Below, piece after piece: positions 1-9,395 of a stretch of 64,000 nt of DNA. The notes under the pieces were generated by a model. It saw only the letters and a list, made by a program, of their open reading frames with translations. It did not search any database and was not told the origin of the DNA. Location: positions 62,001-126,000 of the forward strand of contig DHKP01000009.1 in assembly GCA_002404865.1 (NCBI GenBank). The letters run 5' to 3'. This DNA comes from Caryophanales bacterium UBA4691. Its GTDB lineage: Bacteria; Bacillota_I; Bacilli_A; RFN20; CAG-826. The first letter of the stretch is position 1. Each line of letters begins with the position of its first letter. The translations under genes and the position numbers were made by a program.

Positions 1-2414
1 CCTTCGGTGGAGGCAAAGGAATGCCTCTCCTTGTCTCTGTTCGTTCTGGCGCCCGTCAATCCATGCCGGGTATGATGGATACCATCCTTAACCTTGGTTT
101 AAATGACACCACCGTTCAAGAACTCGTTGACGCAACTGGCAATGAACGTTTCGCTTGGGACAGCTACCGCCGTTTCATGCTCATGTTCACAAACATCGCC
201 AAAGGACATCCAAGAACCGAAATGGATGCGATGTTAGACAAAATCAAAGAAGACAATGGCTATAAGCTCGATACGCAAGTCACCGTCGCTCAACTCAAAG
301 ACCTCGTCAAAGAATACAAAGCCTATTATAAAAAAGTTTTCGGCGAAGATTTCCCAACTGACCCATATGAGCAATTAAGAGAAGCTGTCGCCGCAGTCTT
401 CCGTAGCTGGGACAACCCACGCGCCAACGTTTATCGTCAAATGAACGGTATCCCATATGAATGGGGAACCGCTGTTAACGTTCAAACCATGGTCTTCGGA
501 AACATGGGAGAAGATTCCGGAACTGGTGTTGCTTTCTCTCGCTCCCCAAGCGATGGCACGAAAGAAATCTACGCTGAATTCCTTCCAAATGCTCAAGGTG
601 AAGACGTCGTCGCCGGCGTTAGAACCCCACTACACATCGATGAGCTCAAGAAGAGAATGCCAGATGTTTATGATCAATTCACCAAAACGATCAAGAACAT
701 GGAAGCCTACTTCAAAGATATGCAAGATATGGAGTACACCGTTGAAAAAGGTAAACTCTATTTCTTACAGACACGTAACGGCAAGAGAACCGCTCGTGCT
801 GCTTTAAAGATCGCTTGCGACCTCGTCGACGAAGGATTAATCGACGAAAGAGAGGCTTGCTTGCGCGTTGAACCAAAACAACTCAACGACCTTCTCCACC
901 CAACCTTCGATGAAGCTGATCTTAAAGCCCATAATCCTGTGATCAAAGGACTTCCTGCTTCTCCAGGCGCTGGCACAGGTGCCATCGTCTTTGACGCTGA
1001 TGATTGCAAAGCCTGGCACGATGAAGGCAAGAAAGTCATTCTTGTCCGTGCCGAGACTTCCCCTGAAGACATCATCGGTATGGTCAATAGTGAAGCTATC
1101 CTTACCGCGCGTGGAGGTATGACAAGCCACGCCGCTGTCGTTGCCCGTTCAATGGGTAAATGCTGCGTCGCCGGCGCAACCGAAATCGTCGTCAACGAAG
1201 AAGAAAAGACCCTCAAAGTCGGTGACAAAGTTTATCACGAAGGTGATATTCTCTCCGTCAACGGCACCACTGGCTTAGTCTATGAAGGCGCCATCAAGAT
1301 GGTTCCAGCAGACTTAGGCGGTGACTTTGGACGCTTAATGGGATGGGCTGATAAATATCGCCGTCTCAAGGTCCGTGCAAACTGCAATACACCTGAAGAC
1401 GCCCACAATGCCCAAAAATTCGGTGCGGAAGGCATTGGCCTATGCCGCACGGAACGTATGTTCTTCGCGCCAGAACGTATTCTCAACATGCGTTCGATGA
1501 TTCTCTCTGACACCACCGAGCAAAGAGAAGCTGCGCTTGAAAGAATTCGTCCATTCTTAATGGGTGACTTCTATGATATGTACATGGCTAACCCAGATAG
1601 CCTTGTCAACATCCGTCTCCTTGATCCGCCACTTCACGAATTCTTACCGGAAATTAGCGATGAGGCAACCATCAAAGATATCGCGATGAAACTCAACGTC
1701 ACGGAGCAAAAAGTTAAAGATCGTATCAATCAACTTCACCAAGCTAACCCAATGATGGGATTCCGTGGTGTACGTCTATGCGTTGCTTATCCAGAAATCT
1801 ACGCGATGCTTGCTCGTGCCATCATGCAAGCGGCAATCAAAGCGAGCAAAGAGCTTGGTCACGATGTCGAGCCAGAAATCATGATTCCTCTTGCTGGAGA
1901 ACTCAAAGAATACAAGTTCGCGAAAGACGTCGTCGTGAAAGCCGTCGAAGATGAAATGGCTAAAGAAGGCAAGAAGCTTGTCTACCACATCGGTACGATG
2001 ATTGAAATCCCAAGAGGCGCCTTACGCGCTGGGGACCTTGCTAAAGAAGCCGAATTCTTCAGCTTTGGCACCAATGACCTCACGCAGCTCACCATGGGCT
2101 TCTCCCGTGATGACAGCGGTCAATTCCTCCCATACTACTACGATAGAAAGATTTATGAATTCGACCCATTCCAGACCATCGATGTCGAAGGTGTTGGCGA
2201 ACTCGTGAAGATTGCCTTCCAACGCGGACGTGCGACCCGTCCAAATCTTCTTGTCGGTGTCTGTGGAGAAACAGGCGGCGATCCTTCTTCCATCATCTTC
2301 TATGATGAAGTCGGACTCGACTATGTCTCTTGCTCCCCGTTCCGTGTACCTCTTGCTAGACTCGCGGCTGCTCAAGCCAACATCTTGCACGAGAGAGCGA
2401 AAGGCAAGAAATAA
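1..2414 (+). CDS. ppdK: Pyruvate, phosphate dikinase (5' end outside window)
   Basis: The frame is open from base 3, so the gene starts upstream; about 800 C-terminal residues are present out of roughly 875-900 in the family. PPDK interconverts pyruvate + ATP + Pi and PEP + AMP + PPi in the cytoplasm and is common in glycolysis of anaerobic low-GC Gram-positives. Visible landmarks are the nucleotide-domain stretch VRSGARQSMPGMMDT near the start, the phosphohistidine loop GGMTSHAAVVAR (His codon at 1128, with the regulatory Thr two residues before it), and the PEP-domain loop GVCGETGGDPSS with the catalytic Cys at about 2262. It is the only gene left of the origin that points toward it, so it is on the lagging strand. 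It is followed by a strong terminator. Family assignment is very secure. Confidence 0.97.
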   Translation, partial: FGGGKGMPLLVSVRSGARQSMPGMMDTILNLGLNDTTVQELVDATGNERFAWDSYRRFMLMFTNIAKGHPRTEMDAMLDKIKEDNGYKLDTQVTVAQLKDLVKEYKAYYKKVFGEDFPTDPYEQLREAVAAVFRSWDNPRANVYRQMNGIPYEWGTAVNVQTMVFGNMGEDSGTGVAFSRSPSDGTKEIYAEFLPNAQGEDVVAGVRTPLHIDELKKRMPDVYDQFTKTIKNMEAYFKDMQDMEYTVEKGKLYFLQTRNGKRTARAALKIACDLVDEGLIDEREACLRVEPKQLNDLLHPTFDEADLKAHNPVIKGLPASPGAGTGAIVFDADDCKAWHDEGKKVILVRAETSPEDIIGMVNSEAILTARGGMTSHAAVVARSMGKCCVAGATEIVVNEEEKTLKVGDKVYHEGDILSVNGTTGLVYEGAIKMVPADLGGDFGRLMGWADKYRRLKVRANCNTPEDAHNAQKFGAEGIGLCRTERMFFAPERILNMRSMILSDTTEQREAALERIRPFLMGDFYDMYMANPDSLVNIRLLDPPLHEFLPEISDEATIKDIAMKLNVTEQKVKDRINQLHQANPMMGFRGVRLCVAYPEIYAMLARAIMQAAIKASKELGHDVEPEIMIPLAGELKEYKFAKDVVVKAVEDEMAKEGKKLVYHIGTMIEIPRGALRAGDLAKEAEFFSFGTNDLTQLTMGFSRDDSGQFLPYYYDRKIYEFDPFQTIDVEGVGELVKIAFQRGRATRPNLLVGVCGETGGDPSSIIFYDEVGLDYVSCSPFRVPLARLAAAQANILHERAKGKK

Positions 2415-2432
2415 GGCTTAAACCTTAAATTT

Positions 2433-2480
2433 AAAGGCTACTAATCACCAAAGCGATTTGGTTCTAGTAGCCTTTTTTAT
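2433..2480 (+). terminator. Rho-independent terminator of ppdK
   Basis: The outer stem 2433-2443 pairs with 2465-2475 (AAGGCTACTA/TAGTAGCCTT). The inner stem ACCAAA/TTTGGT closes a GCGA (GNRA) tetraloop, and a T-run follows. It lies 18 bases after the ppdK stop. Confidence 0.93.
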
Positions 2481-2509
2481 TTTGAAAACTTATTTAGGAT
2501 AAAAGCGAT

Positions 2510-2794
2510 TCAACTCTTTTCATCCATCGCTTTTGCTAAGGCGTTCAATTTGAAATGGATGTCTAGCCTTTCGTCAATGGTTCCCACGAGCCGATCGTGA
2601 ATAAAAACATTTAAATTCTCTTCGATATGCCCTGCGCGAACACCGCGGATTTCAATCACACCGTCTTCTAATAAGGTGCCAAGTTTGCTCCCGCCAAAAA
2701 AGATGGGGGCTCCTTTCCCGTGGCTTCTCCCTATATAGCCGACACGATTGTTATCAATATAAACATCATGTTCGTAAAGCACCGTAAAATCCAT
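2510..2794 (-). CDS. Small hypothetical protein with four short beta-type repeats
   Basis: This is a 94-residue protein I do not recognise. It contains four copies of a short motif, hydrophobic-x-hydrophobic followed by a turn and then (V/L/A)-G-x-(I/L): VYIDNNRVGYI, IFFGGSKLGTL, VIEIRGVRAGHI and VFIHDRLVGTI, with the glycines at residues 19, 39, 55 and 71. This predicts a small all-beta repeat fold. There is no signal peptide or membrane segment. It is downstream of ispE on the same strand (62-base gap), so it may be the last gene of the ispE-rsmA-rnmV-tatD-mnmE unit. No clear ribosome-binding site is seen. The regular internal repeat argues that the ORF is real. Confidence 0.6.
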   Translation of the reverse strand: MDFTVLYEHDVYIDNNRVGYIGRSHGKGAPIFFGGSKLGTLLEDGVIEIRGVRAGHIEENLNVFIHDRLVGTIDERLDIHFKLNALAKAMDEKS

Positions 2795-2856
2795 AACGTT
2801 ATTATGGAACGTTTTTTTCTTTTTAGGAAATTTTTCTCATTATGAAAGAAATGCCT

Positions 2857-3741
2857 CTATTTCGTTTTCTTTAACGTGTGGGTAATAATCGTCGTATATC
2901 CTTCGTTTTCAAGCTTACGAGAAGCGTCTTTAATGGCTTTCATATTTTTGCTTAACGCAAAACAAGCACTTCCTGATCCCGTCATCATCGAGGCGAGGAG
3001 CCCAAACGATTTTAACTCGTTTACAACATGCTCCACTTCGGGGAGGAGCTTCTTCGCGGGTTCATACAAATCGTTTTGCATTGACTTGGATAAAAGGTCT
3101 AAATCACCGTTTTCTAATGCTTTTTTTACGTTATTTGTTTCATCGATTTCATGCCGGAATTCAAAGGAATCGGCTTCGCCATAAACCGCTTTGGTGCTAA
3201 GGCCTTGCTTTGGCTTAATAAGCAAACAGATGTATTGTTCTTTCAATGGAAAGGGGCTGATTTTCTCGCCGATCCCAGACACGATCGCAGGTTCGTTATA
3301 GAAAAAGAACGGAACATCCGCGCCGATGGATAAGGCGATTCTTTCAAGGGTCTCATTGGATGCGTTCAAACGCAAAATGCGGTTAACGCCTTGAATAATC
3401 GCTGCCGCGTTGCTGCTCCCTCCGCCTAAGCCTGCTGCATAAGGGATTTCTTTATGAATCGCAATGTTGAATTGATCTTTAAAATGAAATTCTTCGCGCA
3501 TTGCGTTAAGTGCCTTCATGCAAAGATTATGACGGTTATTGCGCAGCCCGATATCGTCACAAGTGATAAAAGAGTCAGGGGAATTAGGTGTTTTGCATAA
3601 TTCGATAACGTCATGCAATTCAAGCGGCAAGAACACCATTTCCAATTGATGATAGCCATCGTCTTGCTTCCCTAAAATATGAAGCGAGACATTAATCTTG
3701 GCGTGAGAATGGATAACCAAAGAACTTGGAGCAAACAGCAT
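2857..3741 (-). CDS. ispE: 4-diphosphocytidyl-2-C-methyl-D-erythritol kinase
   Basis: IspE phosphorylates CDP-ME at the 2-hydroxyl, the fourth step of the MEP pathway for isoprenoid precursors. The 294-residue length is normal. The N-terminus carries the AKINVSLHILGKQDDGYH block, and the GHMP-kinase ATP loop reads PYAAGLGGGSSNAAA around residue 95. The C-terminal GHMP motif MTGSGSACFA is present. The presence of ispE suggests this organism makes isoprenoids by the MEP route. It follows rsmA by 31 bases on the same strand, the arrangement seen in many Firmicutes (rnmV-rsmA-ispE). The start gives about 12 residues before the conserved AKIN; a slightly later start is possible because no good Shine-Dalgarno is visible. 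Confidence 0.95.
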   Translation of the reverse strand: MLFAPSSLVIHSHAKINVSLHILGKQDDGYHQLEMVFLPLELHDVIELCKTPNSPDSFITCDDIGLRNNRHNLCMKALNAMREEFHFKDQFNIAIHKEIPYAAGLGGGSSNAAAIIQGVNRILRLNASNETLERIALSIGADVPFFFYNEPAIVSGIGEKISPFPLKEQYICLLIKPKQGLSTKAVYGEADSFEFRHEIDETNNVKKALENGDLDLLSKSMQNDLYEPAKKLLPEVEHVVNELKSFGLLASMMTGSGSACFALSKNMKAIKDASRKLENEGYTTIITHTLKKTK

Positions 3742-3772
3742 AGTGCGAGATTGATAATACTAGTAATTTTTG

Positions 3773-4576
3773 TCAGTGCAATATCGACAATAATTTTAAG
3801 TAACTATTTAAGTCAATTTCTTCAGGGCGCTTGCTAGGTAAAATCCCACATTGCGATAAAGCGTCCTTTGCTTTTTCTTCGTCTTTTAAGTAAAAAGAAA
3901 GATTGTTCAATATCGTTTTGCGGCGATGCAAGAAAAGCGCGGAAGCGAAAGAATATAGAGCGTTAGCCAATTCGATAGAGGCGCCTTCTTTAAACGTTAA
4001 GGTGAAAACCAAGGAATCGACATGTGGGGATGGGGTGAAAGAAGTTCTAGGAACGACAAATTCCTTTTTGATGATACTTCGATACGCGATTAATAGAGAT
4101 AATGGCCCATATCCTTCTTGTTTAGGCAAAGATGATAAACGCGAAAATACTTCTTTTTGCACCATTATTGTAGAGATTTTACAACTTGAAGCGTTTAGAA
4201 GAACTCTCTCTAAAAGAGAAGAAGTGATGTAATAAGGGAGATTTCCGATAATTTTTGTAAACGGCGACATATCGTATTTCAACGCGTTTGCTTGATAAAT
4301 AGACACATTGGTAAAACCTTCAAAATCGTTTTTTAATTTCGTAATGAGTCCTTCATCGATATCAATCAATGTCGTAGGAACGTTATGCATCGCTAAATAG
4401 AAGGAGAGCGAACCTGCCCCACTGCCGATTTCTAATACGCGATCATCATGATCGACCTTTAATAAATCAACGATTCGTTTAGAAACATTTTTATCGATTA
4501 GAAAGTTTTGCCCTACTTCGTGCTTAGCTAATAATTTATATTCAGCGATGGTTTCAAAATAGCGATTCTCATCCAT
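3773..4576 (-). CDS. rsmA: 16S rRNA dimethyladenosine transferase
   Basis: RsmA (KsgA) dimethylates two adjacent adenines in the 3' terminal helix of 16S rRNA during small-subunit maturation. The sequence shows the HEVGQNFLID opening of the family, SAM motif I VLEIGSGAGSLSFYL, and the catalytic NLPYYITSSLL motif. The 267-residue length is slightly short but complete. Its start overlaps the end of rnmV by 8 bases, so translation is probably coupled. Pairing of an rRNA methylase with the 5S rRNA maturase RNase M5 is the usual Firmicutes context. Confidence 0.96.
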   Translation of the reverse strand: MDENRYFETIAEYKLLAKHEVGQNFLIDKNVSKRIVDLLKVDHDDRVLEIGSGAGSLSFYLAMHNVPTTLIDIDEGLITKLKNDFEGFTNVSIYQANALKYDMSPFTKIIGNLPYYITSSLLERVLLNASSCKISTIMVQKEVFSRLSSLPKQEGYGPLSLLIAYRSIIKKEFVVPRTSFTPSPHVDSLVFTLTFKEGASIELANALYSFASALFLHRRKTILNNLSFYLKDEEKAKDALSQCGILPSKRPEEIDLNSYLKLLSILH

Positions 4577-5102
4577 GTAACGCTTCCTCCAAATCTTTTT
4601 TCGTGAGTCCTAAGGCATTAGCCCGTTTTAGTAGCGACTTCCCATTCGTGAACCCAAGATGAAATTTGGCACTGATTTTTTCACGGTTTCTTGTCGCTTC
4701 ATCGCTTGATACTAGATGCAAATCAAATAAGTCTTGGTAAGTTAATGACGCTTTCCCTTCATAATGGGAGGGAACTAGATGACTAAGTGCTTCGAGGATT
4801 ACGTCTTTACTAGATTCAGCGACTCCTACTTTATGGTGTTTGATCGCTTTTTCTTTTGGAATATACGCGTGAAGCAAGCCAGGAATGCTCTCGTCTAAAA
4901 TATCGCGAATCCGTTTCCCTGGAGAATCAGGGTCAGTAAGAACCACAACATCACGTATTTTTATCGATTCTTTGATGAAGTTTATTGTTTCACGTGAAAC
5001 TTCAGAGCCGTTGGTGATAACAATATCAGCGTCAAGAAAAGACTCGATTAAATCTTTGTCGGTCTTTCCTTCTACAACAAGTAGCGCAGGGTATCTATTC
5101 AT
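4569..5102 (-). CDS. rnmV: Ribonuclease M5
   Basis: RNase M5 makes the final cuts of 5S rRNA in low-GC Gram-positives. The 177-residue protein begins with a TOPRIM domain: the Glu of LLVVEGKTD and the DPDSPGKRIR metal-binding block near residue 57 are both present. The C-terminal part is the substrate-binding region of the family. It overlaps tatD upstream by 4 bases (ATGA) and rsmA downstream by 8. The neighbourhood tatD-rnmV-rsmA is strongly conserved in Firmicutes and supports the call over other TOPRIM proteins. Confidence 0.93.
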   Translation of the reverse strand: MNRYPALLVVEGKTDKDLIESFLDADIVITNGSEVSRETINFIKESIKIRDVVVLTDPDSPGKRIRDILDESIPGLLHAYIPKEKAIKHHKVGVAESSKDVILEALSHLVPSHYEGKASLTYQDLFDLHLVSSDEATRNREKISAKFHLGFTNGKSLLKRANALGLTKKDLEEALHG

Positions 5103-5881
5103 TGTTTTGGCTCCACGTGAAACAAAGAAGCGACATTATCACGAATCGCTTCCGTTATTTCTTCTACGCTTAATTGTTTCAAAAACGCGATTTGATTGAC
5201 GATTTCTTTAACGTAAGCGGGGTGATTTTCTTTTCCGCGGTATGGCACTGGGGATAAGTATGGCGAATCGGTTTCGCTTAATATTCTATCAAGCGGACAG
5301 AGGATTACATTTTCTTTCGGCACTACGGCGTTTTTGTAGGTTATTGGCCCATCAAATCCGAAATAGAGGCCTAATTTAGTGAATTCATGAAGGAGTTCGC
5401 TAGAGCCGCTATAGCAATGCAAAACCGCATGATGGATGAGCGGATGCTCTTTTAGCAAAAGCAAGGTTTCTTCGCTCGCATCACGAGAATGAATGCTGAC
5501 AGGCAAGGAAAGTTCGTTTGCCAAAGCAATTTGTTTGATGAACCATTCTTTTTGCAAATCATGGTTCATTTTTTCTTTATTCCAATGATAGTCGAGGCCA
5601 ATTTCGCCAATCGCAACAACTTTTTTGTCCTTGGCGAGTTCTTTTATTTCAAGCAAAGAGCTTTCTTTTTCTTCTTCGATATTTTCAGGATGGATTCCAA
5701 CCGCTGCGTAAACGTTGGGGAATTCGTGTGTGATCATAACGGCTTTGCGGCTGCTTTCTAAATTCCAGCCCGGGACAATAAAAAGATTTACCCCCTCTTT
5801 CATAGCTTCTTCAATGATTTCTTTCCTATGAGGGAAAAGAGAATCGTCATTGATGTGGCAATGCGTATCAATGTAGGTCAT
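5099..5881 (-). CDS. tatD: TatD-family metal-dependent hydrolase (DNase)
   Basis: The 260-residue protein has the TIM-barrel metallohydrolase signature: the N-terminal YIDTHCHIND metal-binding motif, the GEIGLDYHW block with the bridging Glu near residue 93, the PVSIHSRDA His, and the ETDSPYL Asp near the C-terminus. Members are 3'-5' DNases or D-aminoacyl-tRNA deacylase-like enzymes; the exact substrate is not decided by sequence. It overlaps both neighbours by 4 bases and is therefore translationally coupled in the mnmE-tatD-rnmV-rsmA unit. Confidence 0.93.
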   Translation of the reverse strand: MTYIDTHCHINDDSLFPHRKEIIEEAMKEGVNLFIVPGWNLESSRKAVMITHEFPNVYAAVGIHPENIEEEKESSLLEIKELAKDKKVVAIGEIGLDYHWNKEKMNHDLQKEWFIKQIALANELSLPVSIHSRDASEETLLLLKEHPLIHHAVLHCYSGSSELLHEFTKLGLYFGFDGPITYKNAVVPKENVILCPLDRILSETDSPYLSPVPYRGKENHPAYVKEIVNQIAFLKQLSVEEITEAIRDNVASLFHVEPKQ

Positions 5882-7206
5882 TTTCCAACGCAGAAGCGCG
5901 AGAAAATCTCATCGGTGAGATCTGTCGTGACTTCTTCCCCCAATAACTCTCTAGCCGCATTATAAGAGGCGGATAAATTCACGGAAATCAGATCGATTGG
6001 CAATTTTGCCGCGCAATCGCTTTCCGCTTCTGAAAGGCATTTATCAATTTTTCTAAGTAAGCCTAATTCTCTTACGTTGCTTAAAGAAGGGTTTACGTAA
6101 GCTTCGCTAGAAACGCCTAGTGTCTCGTATATTTTATCGAGTAAGGGCTGGATTTTGCCTTCAAGGGCTGAAATATAAAGCGCGCCTTCTTTCTTCTCTT
6201 TGACCAAATCGCTTTTGTTATAAACCAAAATCGTTTTCTTGTCTTTCGCGTAATCAAGAATCTTTTCGTCCACTTCTTGCAGTCCTTTCGTTGCATCAAG
6301 AAGGAGAATAACTAAGTCTGCTTCTTCAATCATCTTTTGGCTTTTGACCATACCAAGCGCTTCCAAAGCATCTCCTTCTTCGCGAATTCCAGCGGTATCT
6401 AATAGATGGAGCGGAATTCCCTGAAGATTGAGTTCCCCCTCTACGACATCGCGCGTTGTGCCAGGGATATTGCTAACAATCGCTTTATCTTCATGAAGAA
6501 GCGCGTTTAATAAACTTGATTTGCCGACATTTGGCTCACCAACCAAGGCGACTTTCACGCCTTGTCGAATGATGATGCCTTCTTCTCCGCCCGCGATAAG
6601 CTTTTGCACTTCTTCCCGAATCGGCTTAATGGCTTTTGCGATAGTATCAACGTTCGCTTCTTCGATGTCTTCGTATTCTGGATAATCAATATTAACTTCC
6701 ACTAGAGCAAGAAGATCCGCCAAAGACTTTTTCAAAGGAGCAATCAAAGAACTAGTCTTCCCGAGCAAGGACATCAAAGAAAGATTTTTCGCTTCTTTTG
6801 TCGTGGCATTGATAAGGTCATTCACGGATTCGGCTTCCACAAGATCCATTTTGCCGTTATAAAAAGCACGCATGGAGAACTCGCCGCGCGTAGCGTAATT
6901 CGCCCCACGTTTTAAATAACAGCCGATGATTTGATTGGCGATGAGGACGCTGCCGTGACAAGTGATTTCCACAACATTTTCCCCAGTCATCGTATGAGGG
7001 GCTGGATAAGCAATAAGAACGACGGAATCGATAATCTCATCGCCTTCATGAATATTGCCAAGGAAAACGGACCTCTTTTCGAGGCCCGATATCTTGTGGG
7101 TAAAAATTTCATCTGTGATACTAAAGGCTTCGTCACCACTAACACGAATTAAATGCAAAGCACATTTAAGAGGGGCAGTGGCTAGCGCGACAATCACGTT
7201 CCCCAT
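5878..7206 (-). CDS. mnmE: tRNA uridine-5-carboxymethylaminomethyl(34) synthesis GTPase MnmE
   Basis: MnmE, with MnmG, builds the cmnm5/nm5 modification at wobble U34 of certain tRNAs. Domains in order are the N-terminal tetrahydrofolate-binding domain (ALATAPLKCALHLIRVSG), a helical domain, an inserted G domain with P-loop GEPNVGKSS, IPGTTRD switch and DTAGIRE G3 motif, and the invariant C-terminal C-x-GK (FCVGK) with its catalytic Cys. The 442-residue length is typical. mnmG is not in the window, although the two are often adjacent near the origin. It begins 10 bases after the membrane protein gene and overlaps tatD by 4. Confidence 0.96.
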   Translation of the reverse strand: MGNVIVALATAPLKCALHLIRVSGDEAFSITDEIFTHKISGLEKRSVFLGNIHEGDEIIDSVVLIAYPAPHTMTGENVVEITCHGSVLIANQIIGCYLKRGANYATRGEFSMRAFYNGKMDLVEAESVNDLINATTKEAKNLSLMSLLGKTSSLIAPLKKSLADLLALVEVNIDYPEYEDIEEANVDTIAKAIKPIREEVQKLIAGGEEGIIIRQGVKVALVGEPNVGKSSLLNALLHEDKAIVSNIPGTTRDVVEGELNLQGIPLHLLDTAGIREEGDALEALGMVKSQKMIEEADLVILLLDATKGLQEVDEKILDYAKDKKTILVYNKSDLVKEKKEGALYISALEGKIQPLLDKIYETLGVSSEAYVNPSLSNVRELGLLRKIDKCLSEAESDCAAKLPIDLISVNLSASYNAARELLGEEVTTDLTDEIFSRFCVGK

Positions 7207-7216
7207 AATGTAAGGA

Positions 7217-8461
7217 CTATTCCTTTCTTAGCTTTCCAGAGACTGCGTGAATCCGAATGCTTCCGCCTTTGGTTCTCACTAAGCTTTTTGCGTATGTGAT
7301 AGCTTCTTCTTGCGTCTCAAAAAGTTTTATTGCTCTTTCCCCGGCCGCTAACTTGACTTGCCATTTTCCGTTTTGTTGTTTGCTAACATGGTAAACGCGG
7401 GGGAGAGAACGTGTAGGAGTGTCTTCTCCACGCTCTTTTATAGAAGATAGTTCTTTCTTCGTTTTAAGAATGATTACTTTTTTGACGTTCTTTTTATTAG
7501 GCGTTTGTATTGCTTCTTCGTTATTAGAAGGGGCAATAGGAGCGGAGATGGCTGGTTCTTCTTTTGTTTCTTCTACCTTTTCAGTCGTGACAGTATCCTC
7601 TTTTTTCTCCTCTAGGGTGTCGGCTTTCTCGATTTTTGGTTCTTCCACCGTTTCCTTTTCCGTTTCGATTTCAGGAGTATTCGCTTCTTCTTCATCTTCG
7701 TCAATCACAGGGTCCTTTGTTTGAGGAACGGCAAATTTGCGGATAAAGTTTCGATTGGCAAGTAAAAACATCGTCGATAACAAAATCGCAACAACACCAA
7801 TACCAATAATAATGAGGGTCTTTTGTAGAGAGAAAGTGCTAAATAAGAAAGGCTCAAATAGGAAAATATCAGGGAATGAAGCGTTCCCTGGCGCGACGAA
7901 AACATAATCGAACAAAGCGATGAATCCAAAGTAGAGAACCCCTGGAATCAAGCCAAAGAAAGAATTACGGAATTTGATTTTTGGCTCAAGCTCGAAGAAT
8001 AAATAATCAAAAACAACAAGAAGAGGTGCAATAGCAGTAAAGAATAGAGGACCGCGATAATCAATGAGAATTTGAACAAAATAGGCGCGATCTATAGAGG
8101 AAAACCCAAGAGATTGGATTCCAAGAACAAAAGCGTCGACTAAAAAATAGTTAATCACAGCCAAAAATGATAGGCCGGCGGAAAGCATCTTTAAAACACC
8201 AACGAATTTCGAAGTTGGTTTATCGGTCGTGATACTTACAATATGGGAAAATGCGGTAATCAAAGCAACCAAAGCGGCAAATAACCCCGCAATAACCCCA
8301 AATTCAAACAAATAATCTAACGGTTTGAGATTAGCAAAAAAATCTTTACTCGCTCCTTGAAGCGGCAAAAAGCCCAATATCATATTGAGCGAAGCAAACC
8401 CAATCGCGCCGATGATTAAGAAATTCAAGATTAGCGAGAACACATATTTCCCTTTTTTCAT
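7217..8461 (-). CDS. Membrane protein with C-terminal DUF2188-like domain
   Basis: The 414-residue protein has about six hydrophobic segments in its first ~250 residues, then a ~90-residue acidic Glu/Thr/Pro/Lys-rich linker. It ends in a domain of about 60 residues (VYHVSKQQNGKWQVK, then a paired basic/acidic pattern ending in IRIHAVSGKLRKE) that resembles DUF2188. I place the start at the ATG at 8461 because AGGAGGG lies 8 bases before it; an upstream in-frame ATG has no such site. The topology suggests that the linker and DUF2188 part are cytoplasmic. Its role is unknown. It is the first gene of the leftward mnmE unit. The 280 AT-rich bases upstream hold its promoter region and the jag terminator and no gene. 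Confidence 0.8.
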   Translation of the reverse strand: MKKGKYVFSLILNFLIIGAIGFASLNMILGFLPLQGASKDFFANLKPLDYLFEFGVIAGLFAALVALITAFSHIVSITTDKPTSKFVGVLKMLSAGLSFLAVINYFLVDAFVLGIQSLGFSSIDRAYFVQILIDYRGPLFFTAIAPLLVVFDYLFFELEPKIKFRNSFFGLIPGVLYFGFIALFDYVFVAPGNASFPDIFLFEPFLFSTFSLQKTLIIIGIGVVAILLSTMFLLANRNFIRKFAVPQTKDPVIDEDEEEANTPEIETEKETVEEPKIEKADTLEEKKEDTVTTEKVEETKEEPAISAPIAPSNNEEAIQTPNKKNVKKVIILKTKKELSSIKERGEDTPTRSLPRVYHVSKQQNGKWQVKLAAGERAIKLFETQEEAITYAKSLVRTKGGSIRIHAVSGKLRKE

Positions 8462-8750
8462 AATGTAATCCCTCCTATATAGAAAGATAGCTGCTCTTTC
8501 CAAATGACAAGATAAGTATAATCCCTACGTATTAATAAGATATATAAAAAACAAAAAAATTAGTGCTAAGAATAACGATTTTACATTTCAGGTTGAATAG
8601 AAAATTTAAAAACCTATTTATTTATCGTATGTTTTTTCGTTTTGTAAAACGCTAAGAATTATTCTTAAATATTTCAGGTTATGGTTTCGCTAAAGAATTT
8701 AACTGCTTTGTGGTAGATAATTCAAATTAATTTGCTCGGATTTTTCATTG

Positions 8751-8783
8751 AAAAAAGAGGTGCGATTTTGCACCTCTTTTCCG
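8751..8783 (-). terminator. Terminator of the rpmH-rnpA-yidC-jag unit
   Basis: A perfect 11-bp stem (8753-8763 with 8770-8780, AAAAGAGGTGC on both strands) with a 6-base loop is followed by a T-run on the minus strand. It lies directly after the jag stop. Confidence 0.93.
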
Positions 8784-9383
8784 TTATTCTACGTAACGAA
8801 TTGCTACGGCTCGTTCAGCACCTTCGCCACTACTCTCGGTTTTGATATGTTCCATACCATTTAAGGCATTATGGATGACACGTCTTTCATCAGGAGTCAT
8901 TGGATCAAGTTGAACATCGACGTGACTCTTGAGAACTTGATTCGCGGTGCGTTTTGCCAAATAAGTAAGACGGGAATATTTATCTTCTTTATAACCGCCG
9001 ACATCAAGGAGAATCCTATAACGGTGGCGGAAATGGTTTGAGACGGCCAAGCGGTCTAATTCATTAAGTGCTTGAAGAGTCCGCCCGTTTTTGCCAATCA
9101 ACACCGGATTGCGTTTGCTATCAATGGAAACATGAATAATATCATCTTCAATCGCGCTGGTTGCGCTAGCTTCAATCCCCATCGCGTTCAACGCATCAAT
9201 GAGGTATTGTTTCGCAAATTCCGCCGCATCTTCGATTGTATAAACAACAATCGTGGCTTTTTTAGAGAATAGCCCTTTCTTCTCTTCGATTACTTTATAA
9301 ATGAGACGCTCCGCTGGAATGCCTAATTCAAGGCTAGCGGCTTGCAAACATTCTTCAATTGCTTTTCCTGAATATTCCTTCAT
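8784..9383 (-). CDS. jag: RNA-binding protein Jag/KhpB
   Basis: The 199-residue protein shows the three expected parts in order: a Jag_N domain (residues 1-50, with the KKGLFSKK turn), a KH domain with PVLIGKNGRTLQAL around residue 112, and a C-terminal R3H domain (MTPDERRVIHNAL). KhpB binds RNA, usually as a partner of KhpA, and affects cell division and elongation in other Firmicutes. It sits 12 bases downstream of yidC, the standard arrangement. The downstream hairpin closes the transcription unit. Confidence 0.94.
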   Translation of the reverse strand: MKEYSGKAIEECLQAASLELGIPAERLIYKVIEEKKGLFSKKATIVVYTIEDAAEFAKQYLIDALNAMGIEASATSAIEDDIIHVSIDSKRNPVLIGKNGRTLQALNELDRLAVSNHFRHRYRILLDVGGYKEDKYSRLTYLAKRTANQVLKSHVDVQLDPMTPDERRVIHNALNGMEHIKTESSGEGAERAVAIRYVE

Positions 9384-9395
9384 GTGTTTTTACCT

